Positions 6,151-7,079 of a stretch of DNA of 7,079 bases are shown here, piece after piece (position 1 is the first letter of the stretch; each line of letters starts with the position of its first letter). The stretch is from Candidatus Babelota bacterium (GTDB lineage Bacteria > JAGOBX01), in NCBI GenBank assembly GCA_017999075.1, contig JAGOBX010000178.1, positions 1 to 7,079 of the forward strand, read 5' to 3'. Below the pieces are notes generated by a model. The model was not told the DNA's origin. It made no database searches and worked only from the letters and a program-made list of their open reading frames with translations. Made by a program: the position numbers and the translations under genes.

Positions 6151-7079
6151 TAAATGTTCATCACCCTGTATATTTCTTCTGGAGTTGTAACTCCGGCATC
6201 AACTTTTACCATAGCAACTTCTTTTAGAGTTCTATACTTTTGTTTTTTGCAGTATTCACTCATTTTATATTCGCTTTCATTATTAACAATATATTCCGAC
6301 AATGTTGCATCCAGCGGCAGAATTTCTATTATGCCGGTTCTTCCTATATAACCTGTATTATAACAGAATCTGCAGCCTGTTCCATAATGGTGTTCGAGTT
6401 GCGGGTCAATATTTAATTTTGCCGCCAATCCGCCGTCTATAGTTTTCTTTTTAGAACAGTGAGGACAGATTCTTCTTAGAAGCCTTTGAGCTAAAATTCC
6501 TGTTACAGCGCTGGCAGTCAGATAATTCGCTATACCCATTTGACGTAAAGTAGAAATGGTATTCAATGAACTGTTTGCGTGGATAGTTGATAAAACAAGA
6601 GTTCCTGTCATTGCAGCGCGTATGGAAACATCTGCAGTCAAAGAATCTCTTATTTCTCCGACCATTATTACATTAGGATCCTGCCGCAGTATTGCACGTA
6701 ATCCATTATAAAAAGTTACATCGCGTTGAAGATTGACTTGTATCTGATTTATATTTTTTAATTTATATTCAACAGGATCTTCAATAGTCATTATGTTTTT
6801 TGTTACAAGATTAAGCTTGTTTAAACATGCATATAAAGTTGTAGTTTTTCCGCTTCCTACAGGTCCTGTAACAAGAATTACTCCTTGAGATTTCATCAAT
6901 AAATCTTCAAGTATTTCAGATTCCATCGATTCAAGCCCAAGCTGATCAATTCCAAGAGATATTTGCCTCGTATCAATAATCCTTAAAACCAGTTTCTCGC
7001 CGTGCAATGTGTAAATTGTCGATATTCTAATATCAACTGTATTTCCGTTTGATTCAGTAGTTATGTGTCCATCCTGAGG
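6150..7079 (-). CDS. Type IV pilus/type II secretion assembly ATPase (GspE/PilB family), 5' end outside the window
   Basis: C-terminal 309 residues of a hexameric cytoplasmic ATPase that drives pilus or pseudopilus assembly at the inner membrane. The frame is open to the right edge: the first 24 visible codons encode family sequence (PQDGHI, then VDIRISTIYTLHGEKLVLRI), so the TTG at 7007 is internal and not a start. Visible motifs, numbered from the edge: Walker A GPVGSGKT (72-79), Asp box TIEDPVEY (98-105), Walker B region VIMVGEIRD (137-145), His box GTLVLSTIHANSS (159-171), and a zinc-binding four-cysteine module CPHC (205-208) with CRFC (236-239). The conserved LRAILRQDPN (127-136) is present. 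The C4 module favours extension/secretion ATPases (PilB, GspE) over PilT, which lacks it. PilB and GspE cannot be separated here because the N-terminal domain and partner genes lie outside. All catalytic motifs appear intact. It is followed by the HDOD gene with a one-base overlap. Confidence 0.96.
   Translation of the reverse strand, partial: PQDGHITTESNGNTVDIRISTIYTLHGEKLVLRIIDTRQISLGIDQLGLESMESEILEDLLMKSQGVILVTGPVGSGKTTTLYACLNKLNLVTKNIMTIEDPVEYKLKNINQIQVNLQRDVTFYNGLRAILRQDPNVIMVGEIRDSLTADVSIRAAMTGTLVLSTIHANSSLNTISTLRQMGIANYLTASAVTGILAQRLLRRICPHCSKKKTIDGGLAAKLNIDPQLEHHYGTGCRFCYNTGYIGRTGIIEILPLDATLSEYIVNNESEYKMSEYCKKQKYRTLKEVAMVKVDAGVTTPEEIYRVMNI
6161..6167 (-). promoter_or_regulatory. Ribosome binding site for the HDOD gene
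   Basis: AGGGTGA on the minus strand sits 10 nt before the ATG at 6150, within the last codons of the ATPase gene. With the TAATG overlap it supports this start and coupled translation. The spacing is slightly long. Confidence 0.4.

Noticed and set aside
6154-6351. Plus-strand ORF of 65 residues
   Set aside because: Antisense to the GspE/PilB C-terminus; no motif.
7005-7007. TTG as the start of the ATPase gene
   Set aside because: The 24 codons upstream to the window edge are open and encode conserved GspE/PilB sequence, so the gene continues past the edge.

Overview
The window is strongly AT-rich bacterial DNA. Every supported gene lies on the minus strand, so it reads from right to left. 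Several features suggest a diderm, possibly anaerobic, uncultured-type lineage: a GspE/PilB-type ATPase, Sec-exported envelope proteins, a zinc amidase with a copper-amine-oxidase-like N-terminal domain, and a Crp/Fnr regulator without an Fe-S cysteine set. No marker here fixes the phylum.

Right block (7079 down to 1922), a tightly packed run of four genes. (1) The C-terminal 309 residues of a type IV pilus/type II secretion assembly ATPase, whose 5' end lies outside the window. (2) An HDOD/HD-domain signalling protein, joined to it by a TAATG stop/start overlap. (3) After 22 nt, a 99-residue protein resembling the YbjQ (DUF74) family. (4) After a 17-nt overlap, a 1017-residue exported protein of unknown function, with beta-propeller-like repeats, a carboxypeptidase-regulatory-like beta-sandwich and a C-terminal TPR-like helical tail. 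The spacing argues for one transcript.

A 72-nt AT-only-looking gap (1850-1921) holds a perfect 10-bp inverted repeat and a weak FNR-box-like sequence. It is the only real intergenic space in the window.

Left block (1849 down to 1), two genes. A Crp/Fnr-family regulator has an FNR-like recognition helix and no cAMP-type phosphate-binding Arg-Ser. It overlaps by ATGA an exported N-acetylmuramoyl-L-alanine amidase that runs off the left edge, probably only a few codons before its stop.

Working picture (inference): the right block couples an envelope-spanning assembly motor with a signalling protein and a large exported repeat protein. The left block couples a transcription regulator with a cell-wall hydrolase. 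No RNA gene, CRISPR array, insertion sequence or prophage feature was seen. The least explained item is the 1017-residue protein.
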